Notes: generated from the sequence alone by a model not told the origin. A stretch of 64,000 nucleotides of DNA from Bradyrhizobium tropiciagri (GCF_018130505.1 NZ_JAFCKH010000008.1:1-64000); one strand, 5' to 3'. Numbered from the stretch's first letter, positions 1-9,304 are shown. Program-made: numbers and translations.

Positions 1-75
1 CTTGGTAAGCGGAACAAGTGTCGGCTATGTCCCCGAACACCCGTCGGTCATGTCCCCGGGCTGAACATCAAGCCG
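1..75. mobile_element. Possible terminal fragment of an IS21/IS481-like element
   Basis: Two imperfect 15-base direct repeats lie at 21-35 (TCGGCTATGTCCCCG) and 44-58 (TCGGTCATGTCCCCG). Repeated 'atgtcc-ccg' motifs of this kind are typical of the ends of IS21/IS481-type elements in rhizobia, from memory. No transposase is inside the window, so the body of the element, if real, lies to the left. Bases 76-298 hold no convincing gene, only the small hairpin at 124-149 and the leader of the thiolase gene. Confidence 0.25.
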
Positions 76-123
76 GGTGATGACGCCGCGTTGTGTGGCT
101 GGCGATCGCACAACAAACGCAGG

Positions 124-149
124 GTCGTCCCGGCAAAGGCCGGGACGAC
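124..149. repeat. Short hairpin repeat, GTCGTCCCGGC family
   Basis: This is a perfect 11-bp inverted repeat (124-134 with 139-149) around a 4-base loop. A relative with the same GTCCCGGC core occurs at 53481-53500. Hairpins of this kind are scattered between genes in Bradyrhizobium genomes. No coding function is apparent. Confidence 0.6.
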
Positions 150-298
150 ATGGTGGGAGGCTCTATCCAGATCACAGCCTCCCGCGCCGTCTCATGCGAC
201 CACGACAATTTCTCATGCCTGCGGCGATTGCATTTTTTGCAGCGCATCATATGATGGATATAATTCAATTACATCGCCGGCACTGAAGGAGTCCTGCC

Positions 299-1495
299 AT
301 GGCAACCAGCACCGATCCCGTCGTCATCCTCTCCGCCGCCCGCACCCCGCTCGGCCGCTTCATGGGGGACCTCACGCCGCTCGCCGCGCACAAGCTCGGT
401 GCGCATGTGATCGGCGCGGCGCTCGAGCGGGCGAAGCTTGCGCCTGAGCGGGTCGACGAGGTCTTCATGGGCAACGTGCTGCCGGCCGGCCAGGGCCAGG
501 CCCCCGCCCGCCAGGCGGCGCGCGGCGCCAGGCTGCCGGATGCCACCGGCGCCACCACCGTCAACAAGGTCTGCGGCTCCGGCATGAAGGCGACCATGCT
601 CGGCCACGACATCATCAAGGCCGGCTCCGCCGAGATCGTGGTGTCCGGCGGCATGGAGAGCATGAGCAACGCGCCGTATCTCTTGCAGAAGGCACGCGGC
701 GGCTATCGCGCCGGCCACGACCGCATCATCGACCACATGATGATGGACGGGCTGGAGGATGCCTACGAGACCGGCCGCTCGATGGGCGATTTCGGCGAGG
801 CGACCGCGGAGGCCTATCAGTTCACCCGTGCCGACCAGGACACTTACGCGATGGAGACGCTGAGCCGCGCCCGCAAGGCGGTCGAGAGCGGTGCCTTCAA
901 GGCCGAGATCGCGCCGATCACGCTGCAGGAAAAGGCCGGTCCCCGCATCATCGGCAATGACGAGCATCCGCTGAAGGTCGATCCGGCCAAGATCCCCGGC
1001 CTGAAGCCTGCGTTCCGCGCCAACGGCACCATCACGCCGGCCGCCTCCTCGGCCAATGCCGACGGCGCCGCGGCGCTGGTGCTGGCGCGGCGCTCGCTGG
1101 CGGATCGCGACGGGCTGCCGGTGTTCGCCGAGATCAAGGGTCACGCCACCCACAGCCAGGAGCCGCAGTGGTTCACCACCGCGCCGATCCCGGCGATCCG
1201 CAAGCTGCTCGACAAGGTCGGCTGGAGCGTCGGCGATGTCGACCTGTTCGAGATCAACGAGGCTTTCGCGGTGGTCGCGATGGCGGCGCAGCGCGACCTC
1301 GGCATTCCCAGAGAGAAGCTGAACATCAACGGCGGGGCCTGCGCGCTCGGTCATCCGATCGGCGCCACCGGCGCGCGGCTGATCGTGACCCTGCTGCACG
1401 CGCTGGAGGCGCAGAACCTCAAGCGCGGCGTTGCCGCCCTGTGCATCGGCGGTGGCGAAGCCACCGCGATCGCGGTGGAGCGGGTGACGAACTAA
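299..1495 (+). CDS. Thiolase (acetyl-CoA C-acetyltransferase type)
   Basis: This 398-residue protein is full length for a degradative or biosynthetic thiolase, which condenses or cleaves 3-ketoacyl-CoA in the cytoplasm. All catalytic elements are visible: the nucleophilic Cys92 in VCGSGMKA, His352 in GHPIGATG and the C-terminal Cys382 in CIGGGEA. The ATG at 299 is supported by AAGGAG a few bases upstream. It is followed by a strong hairpin and then an MFS transporter gene on the same strand. Acetoacetyl-CoA or a longer 3-ketoacyl-CoA are both possible substrates; the sequence does not decide between them. Confidence 0.93.
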   Translation: MATSTDPVVILSAARTPLGRFMGDLTPLAAHKLGAHVIGAALERAKLAPERVDEVFMGNVLPAGQGQAPARQAARGARLPDATGATTVNKVCGSGMKATMLGHDIIKAGSAEIVVSGGMESMSNAPYLLQKARGGYRAGHDRIIDHMMMDGLEDAYETGRSMGDFGEATAEAYQFTRADQDTYAMETLSRARKAVESGAFKAEIAPITLQEKAGPRIIGNDEHPLKVDPAKIPGLKPAFRANGTITPAASSANADGAAALVLARRSLADRDGLPVFAEIKGHATHSQEPQWFTTAPIPAIRKLLDKVGWSVGDVDLFEINEAFAVVAMAAQRDLGIPREKLNINGGACALGHPIGATGARLIVTLLHALEAQNLKRGVAALCIGGGEATAIAVERVTN

Positions 1496-1520
1496 ACCGT
1501 ATTGCGTCCGAGTCCGAAAA

Positions 1521-1556
1521 CGAGGGAACTATGTCATTTTAGACATAGCGCCCTCG
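1521..1556. other. Intergenic stem-loop between thiolase and MFS genes
   Basis: CGAGGG and CTATGTC pair with GACATAG and CCCTCG across a 6-base loop, with one symmetric 2x2 internal loop (13 base pairs). There is no T-tract after the stem on either strand, so it is not a standard intrinsic terminator. It could act as an mRNA stability or processing element, or as an operator, because the inner 20 bases are a near-perfect palindrome. Confidence 0.6.
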
Positions 1557-1609
1557 TGACATATTAGGCATCACGAACCGATCCCTTTGCGACATTCATC
1601 CGGGGCCCA

Positions 1610-2914
1610 ATGATCTCGAACTGGCTTGCTTCCTCCCTCGCCCGCCGCAACATCCACTATGGCTGGGTGATGGTCGGCGTCACCCTCCTTGCCGCGCTGA
1701 TCTCGGCCGGCACCGTCGGCGCGCCCGGCGTCTTCATCGTGCCGCTGCAGAAGGAGTTCGGCTGGTCGACCGCCGAGATCTCCTCGGCGCTGTCGATCCG
1801 CTTCATCCTGTTCGGGCTGATGGCCCCGTTCGCCGCCGCGCTGCTCAACCGCTACGGCCTGCGCAACGTGACGCTGACCGCGCAGCTGATCGTGGTCTGC
1901 GGATTGCTCGCCTCGCTCGGCATGACGCAGGTCTGGCAGCTGGTGCTGCTGTGGGGCGTCGTGATCGGGATCGGCACCGGCATGACCGCGCTGGTGCTCG
2001 GCGCGACCATCGCCGCGCGCTGGTTCGTGGCGCGCCGCGGCCTCGTGGTCGGCATCCTCACCGCGAGCGTCGCCACCGGCCAGCTCGCCTTCCTGCCGCT
2101 GCTCGCCACCCTCACCGAACGCTACGGCTGGCGCGTCGCGCTCGGCCTCGTCTGCGTCATGCTCGCCGTCGCGGCGTTTGCCGTGCTGATGGTGATGTGC
2201 GACCGGCCGAGCGATGTCGGCCTGCGCCCGTTCGGCGACGCGGGCACCGCGCCGCTGCCCGCTCCGCCGCCGGCCAATACGCCGATCATGGCGGCGGCGC
2301 TCGGCACGCTGCGCGACTCCTCGAAGTCGTCGGTGTTCTGGATCCTGTTTGCGACCTTCTTCGTCTGCGGCGCCTCGACCAACGGCCTGGTCCAGGTCCA
2401 TCTGATCCCGATGTGTCTCGACTTCGGCATTCCGCAGGTGCAGGCCGCGAGCCTGCTCGCCGCGATGGGCATTTTCGATTTCTTCGGCACCATCGTCTCG
2501 GGCTGGCTGTCGGACCGGTACGACAATCGCTGGCTGCTGTTCTGGTATTATGGCCTGCGCGGCCTGTCGCTGCTGTTCCTGCCGTTCTCCGATTTCTCGT
2601 TCTACGGCCTGTCGCTGTTCGCGATGTTCTACGGGCTCGACTGGATCGCGACGGTGCCGCCGACGGTGCGGCTCACCGCGCAGCGCTTCGGCGCCGAGCG
2701 TGCCAACCTGGTATTCGGCTGGATCTTCGCCGGCCACCAGCTCGGCGCCGGCGCCGCGGCGTTCGGTGCGGGCCTGTCGCGCACGGTCTATCAGAGCTAC
2801 CTGCCGGCGTTCTTCATCGCCGGTGCGCTCTGCGTGTTCGCCGCGCTGATCGCGCTCGCGATCACACGGCCGCAGCCGAAGCCCGCGGCGGAGCCGAAGC
2901 CGGCCGCGGCCTGA
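1610..2914 (+). CDS. MFS transporter (oxalate/formate antiporter-like)
   Basis: A 434-residue hydrophobic protein with about 12 predicted membrane segments and the N-terminal pattern NIHYGWVMVG, typical of the OFA/monocarboxylate-type branch of the major facilitator superfamily. Each half begins with an amphipathic stretch, and a central cytoplasmic loop lies at roughly residues 200-230 (rich in Pro/Ala). The C-terminus ends in a PKPAAEPKPAAA-like tail. The substrate is unknown; organic acids are likely for the subfamily. It follows the thiolase gene by 114 bases and may be co-transcribed with it. Confidence 0.85.
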   Translation: MISNWLASSLARRNIHYGWVMVGVTLLAALISAGTVGAPGVFIVPLQKEFGWSTAEISSALSIRFILFGLMAPFAAALLNRYGLRNVTLTAQLIVVCGLLASLGMTQVWQLVLLWGVVIGIGTGMTALVLGATIAARWFVARRGLVVGILTASVATGQLAFLPLLATLTERYGWRVALGLVCVMLAVAAFAVLMVMCDRPSDVGLRPFGDAGTAPLPAPPPANTPIMAAALGTLRDSSKSSVFWILFATFFVCGASTNGLVQVHLIPMCLDFGIPQVQAASLLAAMGIFDFFGTIVSGWLSDRYDNRWLLFWYYGLRGLSLLFLPFSDFSFYGLSLFAMFYGLDWIATVPPTVRLTAQRFGAERANLVFGWIFAGHQLGAGAAAFGAGLSRTVYQSYLPAFFIAGALCVFAALIALAITRPQPKPAAEPKPAAA

Positions 2915-2922
2915 GCCAGCGC

Positions 2923-4272
2923 TCAGTACGACAGGATCGTGCGCATGCCGAACACGATGCTGTCCTTGATCCGATGCGTCTGCGTCGGATCGTAGGGATC
3001 GACCGCGCCGCCGCCGGGATGGGCGATGTACTGAAACATCGGCTGCATCGTCAGATTGGCGTTGACGACGTGCTGGTAGGTGATCTCGAGCACCGCTTCA
3101 TAGTCGCGGATCGGATACGCCGTGCCGGTGAAGATCTGCGTATCGCGGTCGAGCGCGCGGGCGGCGGCGGAGATCTTGCCGAAGATCCCGGCGATGCCGA
3201 GCCGGTCGTCCGGATACTTCTCGCTGAAGCCGGCGAACAGGAAGCCGCCGTCGACATAGGCGCTGATCAGGTTGCGGTCGGAGGGGTTGACCGCAGCGCG
3301 CATGAAGAACGCGACGCCCTTGTCGGCATCCGGCTTGGCGCGCGCCAGCAGCTGCTCATAGACCATGAAGACGCCGTTGTTGCGCCGTAGCCAAAGCGGG
3401 TCCCCGGAGCTGTTCGGATCGGCGAGCGACAGGCCGTCGGCGCCGAAGCGCTGATCGGCGAACGACATCATGTGATACCAGGCGCCCCCGGTGATCGTCG
3501 CCGGAAGCTTGCTCTCCCCGATGTCGAATTTGTACTTGAGCTGGCCGATCCACCAGGGCGGATCATTGACGCGAAACAGGATCCCGTGCGGGTTGGCGAT
3601 TTGCGGGTCCACGGTTGCCTGGGGCGGCGCAGCCGAGCCGTCGAACAGGCCCAGATAGGCGGTGAGACGGTCGGTCAGGGCCGCCTTGATGCGGATGCCG
3701 GGCACGGCAAGCGCCGGCGATGGTCCGCCGGTCGGAAGGTTGACGCCGGTAATGCCGGGCCAGCCGAGCGCCGAGTTGATGAAGATGTCGTCGTACTGGC
3801 TGTCGATGAATTCGACATCGGAGCCCTGCTGGCCGAAGCGGATCGCGAGCCTGCCGTCCAGCAGCTTCTGCTCGATCCAGAGTTCATAGAGCCGCGTCGC
3901 GGGCAGCGACTCGACGCCGGACACCAGGAACAGATTGCCGACGTAGCCCCGCGACAGCCCGTCACCCTGGATCTGAAACATGTTGGCGTGGAAGGTCGCG
4001 CCGGTCCAACCCATCACCTTCTCGAGGTCGATCGTGGTGCCGAGATCGAGACGGCCGGTATAGGCCGCACCGTTGCTCACACCGCCCCGGACGTTGGCAA
4101 ACCCCTCGCCGATATAGGTCGCGCTGAACTGGTAGCCGGCCTCCTCCAGCGCGGCGCGCGCATCCGCGATCCGGTCGGCGATGGGCTTGTCCTCGGCGCG
4201 CGCCGGCATCGCGGGCGCGCAGATCGCGAGCGCCGCGGACACCAATGTTGCGCGGAAGAGGCCTCTGCACAT
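2923..4272 (-). CDS. OprB-type carbohydrate-selective porin
   Basis: 449 residues with an N-terminal signal peptide (hydrophobic core at residues 8-24, likely cleavage after PARA), so the protein is exported. The mature part shows alternating short beta-strand patterns, many Gly/Tyr/Trp residues and a C-terminal aromatic residue (GMRTILSY), as expected for an outer-membrane beta-barrel. OprB-family porins admit sugars and related small solutes through the outer membrane. It converges with the MFS gene, with only 8 bases between the stop codons. The ribosome site is weak, but the signal peptide supports the ATG at 4272. Confidence 0.8.
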   Translation of the reverse strand: MCRGLFRATLVSAALAICAPAMPARAEDKPIADRIADARAALEEAGYQFSATYIGEGFANVRGGVSNGAAYTGRLDLGTTIDLEKVMGWTGATFHANMFQIQGDGLSRGYVGNLFLVSGVESLPATRLYELWIEQKLLDGRLAIRFGQQGSDVEFIDSQYDDIFINSALGWPGITGVNLPTGGPSPALAVPGIRIKAALTDRLTAYLGLFDGSAAPPQATVDPQIANPHGILFRVNDPPWWIGQLKYKFDIGESKLPATITGGAWYHMMSFADQRFGADGLSLADPNSSGDPLWLRRNNGVFMVYEQLLARAKPDADKGVAFFMRAAVNPSDRNLISAYVDGGFLFAGFSEKYPDDRLGIAGIFGKISAAARALDRDTQIFTGTAYPIRDYEAVLEITYQHVVNANLTMQPMFQYIAHPGGGAVDPYDPTQTHRIKDSIVFGMRTILSY

Positions 4273-4296
4273 GGCTGTTATCGCGGTACGCTCGCG

Positions 4297-5322
4297 CTAT
4301 TTGACGATACCGAGCCGCCGCATGATCAGATAGGCCAGCAGCGACGAGCCGACCAGCAGGCCGGCCGCGACCAGAAATCCGCTTTCGTTCTCGGTCAGCG
4401 GCAATCCCTTGGTGTTCATGCCGAAGATGCCGGTGACCAGCGTCGGCGGCAGCAGCATCATGGTGACGACGGAGAGCGCATGCAGATGCTTGTTGCTCTC
4501 CTCCTCCAGCTTGAAGCGCAGCTCCTCCTCCAGGAGGCGGCTGCGCTCGTGCAGTTCGACGATGTCGTGGTCGAGGCCGTCGAGCCGCTGCGCCAGCTTG
4601 CCGGCCTGCAACCGTAGCGCCGGCGAGAGATCGTCGGTGTTCTTCTGCTCGAGCCGGTGGAACAGCACGCGCAGGCCGGCGAGCTGGCGGTGCAGCCGCA
4701 CGCAGGTGCGGCGCATCTTGCTGAGATTGCCGCGCAGCTCGGATCCGGTGTCGTTGGCGAGCACCTGCTCCTCGATCGCATCGAGATCGGTGCCTATCTT
4801 GTCCGCCATGCGGTCCATGGTGTCAGCGATCTCGTCGACGATCTTCTCCAGCAGCGAAGCGACGCTGTCGACGCGATGGCCGCCCTCGAGCACGCGGCGC
4901 GTTGCATCGACCGCGCACAGCGCCTGATGGCGGCCGCTGATCAACAGCCGCTCGGTCATCGCGAAGCGCAGGAAGCCGGTCTCGCGCGTCGCCTCGTTGA
5001 TGTCCCGCACCAGATCGGAGAACACGCCGTAGACGCAATGGTCGACGATGTGGATCTGCTGGTAGTTGTCGTTCGAGAGCAGCAGGTCGCGCGCGAGCTG
5101 CGGAATGTGCAGGGTGGCGAGCCATGCCCGGGTGCGTACGTCGGTCAGGTTGAAGTGCAGCCAGAGCCGGCCGTCGTGGCTCGGCTCGATGGGGGCATCG
5201 ATCGGCAGCGGCTCGGCGCTGCCGTCATGATGCAGACGGAACGCCCACACCAGCCCGGGCACCGTCCCCGGCGTCAGCAGAGACGTGACATTGGCGGGAG
5301 GCGGATTAGCCAACATGGCCAA
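4297..5322 (-). CDS. zntB: CorA-family transporter, ZntB type
   Basis: 341 residues, the usual length for CorA/ZntB proteins, which move divalent metal ions across the inner membrane. The N-terminal cytoplasmic domain is followed by a long helical region (about 155-285). Two C-terminal membrane helices (about 284-300 and 316-333) flank the signature GMN at 301-303 (GIFGMNTKGLP). In the family the loop after GMN separates Mg-type from Zn-type members; the lack of the CorA 'MPE' loop and the overall pattern favour ZntB. It lies 24 bases upstream of the porin gene on the same strand; a shared transcript is possible but a functional link is unclear. Confidence 0.85.
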   Translation of the reverse strand: MAMLANPPPANVTSLLTPGTVPGLVWAFRLHHDGSAEPLPIDAPIEPSHDGRLWLHFNLTDVRTRAWLATLHIPQLARDLLLSNDNYQQIHIVDHCVYGVFSDLVRDINEATRETGFLRFAMTERLLISGRHQALCAVDATRRVLEGGHRVDSVASLLEKIVDEIADTMDRMADKIGTDLDAIEEQVLANDTGSELRGNLSKMRRTCVRLHRQLAGLRVLFHRLEQKNTDDLSPALRLQAGKLAQRLDGLDHDIVELHERSRLLEEELRFKLEEESNKHLHALSVVTMMLLPPTLVTGIFGMNTKGLPLTENESGFLVAAGLLVGSSLLAYLIMRRLGIVK

Positions 5323-5482
5323 CCTCCAACGAATTTACCGACAAACTCGCAAAGCAAATCACAAAGGCGATCGCGCGAAATGACATGCTCAATACCCCGC
5401 ACACGCGCAAAACCAGTCAGGCGCGTCCCTCTGTCGCAGCATAGGAGGACGCGCCTGTTACAGTTTTATGTCAGCGACCGGC

Positions 5483-6265
5483 CTACTCCGCCGCGAGCCC
5501 GGTCGGCGCCGCCGCTTCGGCTTCCTTGTTGTAGTCGTGCACCACGCGGCCGAACGGCAGCGTGAGGTCGGCGAGGAAATGATGCGCGCCGACGACACGC
5601 CTGACCGGGAAATCCGCGACCGGCGCGTTGACGTGCGGCACGAGATGCAGACGGCCCGGCCCGATCCAGGAGCCCTTGACGACGATGTCGGTCAGGTTGA
5701 TCGCGACGAGCTGGCAGATCTCGAGATGGCCGTCGACGCCGGGGATCATCTTCAGATTGATCTGCGTCTTCGACAAGGTCGCGCGGGTGACGTCGCCATT
5801 GCCCGCCATGCTCTCGTGCTTGTAGCCCATGGTGCCCATGGCGACGAGCTGGCCGGCGTATTCCAGCGTGCCGGTCAGCGTGTCCTTGACGATCTCGAGC
5901 TTGGGGTGGGCGTACTTCTTCGGAAAGCCCCAGATCTCGCGGCCGGCCGCGATCGGCGGATCATCGTCGAGATACATCTGGCAGACGAAGTTGACGTCCT
6001 CACCGCGCAGCCGCGCCGGGATCACGAGGCCGGACTCGGTGTAGCTGCCGAAGCCGGAGCTGTCGGGCATCTTGATCCATTCGTAATGCACGATCGGCTG
6101 CTCGATCGGCTCCAGCGGCTCGGGCAGCCCGGCGCGGATCAGCTCGGGATCGGTCTCGTAGGTGATGACGAGGAATTCGCGATCGATGAAACGATAAGGA
6201 CCGGCCGGATAGCTCGGGCCGGCAGCCGGCATCGATGGAAGCTTGAGCAGATCTTCCCTGCGCAT
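5483..6265 (-). CDS. adc: Acetoacetate decarboxylase
   Basis: 260 residues, matching the acetoacetate decarboxylase family, which converts acetoacetate to acetone and CO2 through a Schiff base. The active-site segment GREIWGFPKK is intact, with Lys116-Lys117 corresponding to the catalytic Lys115/Lys116 pair of the clostridial enzyme (family knowledge). The N-terminal MPDSSGFGSYTE segment and the PxR substrate loop (VIPARLRGE) are also present. It is a single gene with its own promoter region, diverging from the patatin gene. A role in ketone-body or polyhydroxybutyrate breakdown is plausible given the thiolases nearby, but this is inference. Confidence 0.9.
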   Translation of the reverse strand: MRREDLLKLPSMPAAGPSYPAGPYRFIDREFLVITYETDPELIRAGLPEPLEPIEQPIVHYEWIKMPDSSGFGSYTESGLVIPARLRGEDVNFVCQMYLDDDPPIAAGREIWGFPKKYAHPKLEIVKDTLTGTLEYAGQLVAMGTMGYKHESMAGNGDVTRATLSKTQINLKMIPGVDGHLEICQLVAINLTDIVVKGSWIGPGRLHLVPHVNAPVADFPVRRVVGAHHFLADLTLPFGRVVHDYNKEAEAAAPTGLAAE

Positions 6266-6486
6266 CGCAATAACCCCCTGCTTGAAATATTGCGCGGGAA
6301 GCTAGCGGCCGAGATTGACAGCGATGTGAGGGATTTCCGTCAGCCGGATGACCGGCGTGACGCGGCCGAGGCCGATGCTAACCATGCAGGCAGGCATGCC
6401 GGACGCGCCATGCGCATGGGCCGCGTTTGTCATCACCGCGTCATCGGCGGGCTGAATTCTCGCCGCAAATTTTGGAGTGTGTGATT

Positions 6487-7650
6487 ATGGATGCGCGGTC
6501 CCCTCATTTCGATGACATCGATCACGCGACGCCCGGCTGGCGTCCCGAAGGTTGCGATCGCGTGGCGCTCGTGCTGCAGGGCGGCGGCGCGCTCGGCGCC
6601 TATCAGGCCGGCGTCTATCAGGCGCTGCATGAATCCAACATCGAGCCGGACTGGGTGTGCGGCGTCTCGATCGGCGCGATCAACTCGGCGATCATCGCCG
6701 GCAATCCGCCGGAGAAGCGGCTCGAGCGGCTGCACATATTCTGGGACCGCATCACCAATCGCAAGATCTGGCACTACACGCCCGACGGCGACATCTTCCG
6801 CAAGGCGCGCAACCTCACCAGCTCATGGATGACCACGACGCTGGGCCAGCCCGGCTTCTTCACCCCGCATGCGACCAATCCGTGGCTCAGCCCGGCGGGC
6901 GCGCGCACCGCGACCAGCTATTACGACACCACGCCGCTCAAGGAGTCGCTGCTCGAGCTGGTCGATTTCGACCGCATCAATTCCAAGAAGATCCGTTTCG
7001 CGGTCGGCGCGGTGAACGTGCTGTCGGGCAACTTCATCTATTTCGACAACGCGCATGACGAGATCATACCGGAGCACATCATGGCCAGCGGCGCGCTGCC
7101 GCCGGCGCTGCCGATGATCAAGGTCGGCACCGATCATTTCTGGGACGGCGGCATCGTCTCCAACACGCCGCTGCAGCATCTGCTCGACCAGGAGGACAAC
7201 GCCAACTCGCTGGTGTTCCAGGTCGACCTGTTCTCGGCGCGCGGCGCGCTGCCGCGCGACATCCAGGACGTGATGGCCCGCCACAAGGACATCATGTATT
7301 CCTCGCGCACCCGCTACAACACCGACGTCTATCGCAAGACCTACGCGCTGCGCACCGCCCTGCACAACGCGCTCGGCAAGATTCCCGACGATCAGCTGTC
7401 GGACGATGAGCGCCAGCTCAAGAAGGCGAACAGCCGGCTGCCCGGCATCACGCTGCTGCAGCTGATCTATCAGCAGAAGGCCTATGAGGGCGACGCCAAG
7501 GACCACGAATTCTCCGGCACCTCGATGCGCGAGCACTGGGCGAGCGGACACGAGGACACCAAGCGCTCGCTGAAGCGGCGCGACTGGATCAAGATGCCCG
7601 AGAGCGGCATGGGCATCGTGATCCACGACGTGCATCGGGAGAGCGATTGA
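6487..7650 (+). CDS. Patatin-like phospholipase with DUF3734 C-terminus
   Basis: 387 residues from the ATG at 6487, chosen over the longer frame because TTTGGAG lies 9 bases before it. The patatin hydrolase fold is complete: the oxyanion loop GGGALGAY (32-39), the nucleophile elbow GVSIG with Ser61, and the catalytic Asp220 in the DGG motif (WDGGIVSNTPL). The C-terminal ~150 residues match the DUF3734 extension found in proteobacterial patatins, in some cases linked to polyhydroxybutyrate granules (recalled). No signal peptide is seen, so it acts in the cytoplasm on lipid or polyester substrates. Confidence 0.9.
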   Translation: MDARSPHFDDIDHATPGWRPEGCDRVALVLQGGGALGAYQAGVYQALHESNIEPDWVCGVSIGAINSAIIAGNPPEKRLERLHIFWDRITNRKIWHYTPDGDIFRKARNLTSSWMTTTLGQPGFFTPHATNPWLSPAGARTATSYYDTTPLKESLLELVDFDRINSKKIRFAVGAVNVLSGNFIYFDNAHDEIIPEHIMASGALPPALPMIKVGTDHFWDGGIVSNTPLQHLLDQEDNANSLVFQVDLFSARGALPRDIQDVMARHKDIMYSSRTRYNTDVYRKTYALRTALHNALGKIPDDQLSDDERQLKKANSRLPGITLLQLIYQQKAYEGDAKDHEFSGTSMREHWASGHEDTKRSLKRRDWIKMPESGMGIVIHDVHRESD

Positions 7651-7654
7651 GAAT

Positions 7655-7733
7655 GTCGTTCCGGGGCATGCGAAGCATGAACCCGGAACCTCGAGATTCC
7701 GGGTCTGGTCCTTCGGACCATCCCGGAATGACG
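7655..7733. repeat. Multi-hairpin palindromic repeat, family A (GTCATTCCGGG)
   Basis: The outer arms GTCGTTCCGGG and CCCGGAATGAC pair and enclose two further hairpins: 7680-7703 (ACCCGGAA/TTCCGGGT) and 7708-7719 (GGTCC/GGACC). The same architecture occurs at 35899-35976. It lies between the convergent patatin and carboxyltransferase genes, where it could act as a bidirectional transcription stop. Confidence 0.75.
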
Positions 7734-7744
7734 GTGTTAGAGGC

Positions 7745-9304
7745 CTACGGCCGCGTCGACATGTTCCGCGGCGGCCCGACCTCGCGGATCGGCTCGGCGA
7801 GACGGACGAACTCGCAGAGCAGCGAGCGCGTCTTGCGCGGATCGATCACCTCCTCGACCCAGAACTTCTCGGCCGAGCGGAACGGCGAACGCAGCTTGTT
7901 GAGGCGGTCCTCGATCTCCTGCAGCTTCGCCGCAGGATCGGCGGCCGCGTCGATCTCGGCGCGATAGGCCGCCTCGATGCCGCCCTCGAGCGGCAGCGAG
8001 CCCCAATAGGCCGACGGCCAGGCGTAGCGCATCGAGAAGCGGTTGGCCGGCTGGTGCACCACGCCGGCGACGCCGAAGGCGTTGCGGATGATGATGGTGC
8101 ACCAGGGCACGGTGCTCTGGTTCACCGCCGCCATGGCCCGCACGCCGTGGCGGATGGTGGCGGACTTCTCGGCCTCGAGCCCGATCATGAAGCCAGGGCA
8201 GTCCATCAGGTAGACCACCGGCAGATGGAAGGTCTCGGCGAAGTCGACCCAGCGCACCACCTTGGCGCAGGCGTCCGCGGTCCACGAACCGCCGTAGTGG
8301 AACGGATCGCTCGCCAGCAGCAGCACCGCCCTGCCCTCGATACGCGCGAGGCCGGTGATGATCGGGCGGCCGAAATTGCTGGCGACCTCGAAGAACGAGC
8401 CTTTGTCGACGACGGCATCGATGATCGGGCGCATCTTGTAGACCTGCCGGCGATTGCGCGGCACCGCCTTCATCAACGACTCCTCGGCACGCTCGGGATC
8501 GTCGTTGCAGGCAATAGTCGGCGGCAGCTCGTAGACCGACGACGGCAGGTAGGACAGGAAGCGTTTTGCGCACTCGAACGCCTCTTCCTCCGTCTCGACG
8601 GCCTGATCGATCGCGCCGGAGCGGGTCTGGATATCGGCGCCGCCGAGCTCCTGCTTGGTCAGATCCTGGCCGAGACGCTTCACCACCGGCGGGCCGGCGA
8701 CGAACATCGCCGAGCTCTTGGTCATGACAGAGTAATGCGTCGCCGCGAGCCGCGCCGCGCCGAGGCCGGCGACCGAGCCGAGCCCGAGACCAACGACCGG
8801 CACCCGCGCCAGATTGGCGGTCGTGTACCAGTACCAGCGCGTGCCGCCGACGCCGCCAGGCAGATTGGCCGCGCCGCGCGTCTCGATGGTCTTCACTGAA
8901 CCGCCGCCGCCGGAGCCCTCGATCACGCGGATGATCGGCAGACGGAAGTCGTGCGCCATCTCCTCGGCCATCAGCGGCTTGGCGGAGATCGACGCATCGG
9001 CCGAGCCGCCGCGCACGGTGAAATCGTCGCCGACGACGACCACGGTGCGGCCGTCCACCCTGGCGCGGCCGAACACGCAGTTCGCCGGCGTCAGGTGCCT
9101 GAGCTCGTTGTTCTCGTCGTATTCGGCGATGCCGGAGATGGCGCCGATCTCGTGAAAACTGTTCTGGTCGACGAGCCCGTCGATACGCTCACGAACCGTG
9201 AGCCGGCCCTGGTCACGCTGCCGCTTGACCTTGTCAACGCCTCCCATCTCCCGCGCGAACGCTTCGCGCCGGGCGAGGTCGTCGAGTTCCGGCTTCCAGT
9301 TCAT
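7745..9304 (-). CDS. Acyl-CoA carboxylase carboxyltransferase (beta) subunit
   Basis: 519 residues covering both crotonase-fold halves of a biotin-dependent acyl-CoA carboxyltransferase, similar in size to propionyl-CoA, methylcrotonyl-CoA or methylmalonyl-CoA (de)carboxylase subunits. It would move CO2 between carboxybiotin and an acyl-CoA. The N-terminal segment GRLTVRERIDGLVD is characteristic, as are the Gly-rich oxyanion regions (GSGGGGSVKT and CPGFMIGLEAE). The ATG at 9304 has a strong GGAGG seven bases upstream. It overlaps the 3' end of the IclR gene by 71 bases. No biotin carboxylase gene is in the window; the biotinyl partner is probably the small protein at 10357. Confidence 0.9.
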   Translation of the reverse strand: MNWKPELDDLARREAFAREMGGVDKVKRQRDQGRLTVRERIDGLVDQNSFHEIGAISGIAEYDENNELRHLTPANCVFGRARVDGRTVVVVGDDFTVRGGSADASISAKPLMAEEMAHDFRLPIIRVIEGSGGGGSVKTIETRGAANLPGGVGGTRWYWYTTANLARVPVVGLGLGSVAGLGAARLAATHYSVMTKSSAMFVAGPPVVKRLGQDLTKQELGGADIQTRSGAIDQAVETEEEAFECAKRFLSYLPSSVYELPPTIACNDDPERAEESLMKAVPRNRRQVYKMRPIIDAVVDKGSFFEVASNFGRPIITGLARIEGRAVLLLASDPFHYGGSWTADACAKVVRWVDFAETFHLPVVYLMDCPGFMIGLEAEKSATIRHGVRAMAAVNQSTVPWCTIIIRNAFGVAGVVHQPANRFSMRYAWPSAYWGSLPLEGGIEAAYRAEIDAAADPAAKLQEIEDRLNKLRSPFRSAEKFWVEEVIDPRKTRSLLCEFVRLAEPIREVGPPRNMSTRP

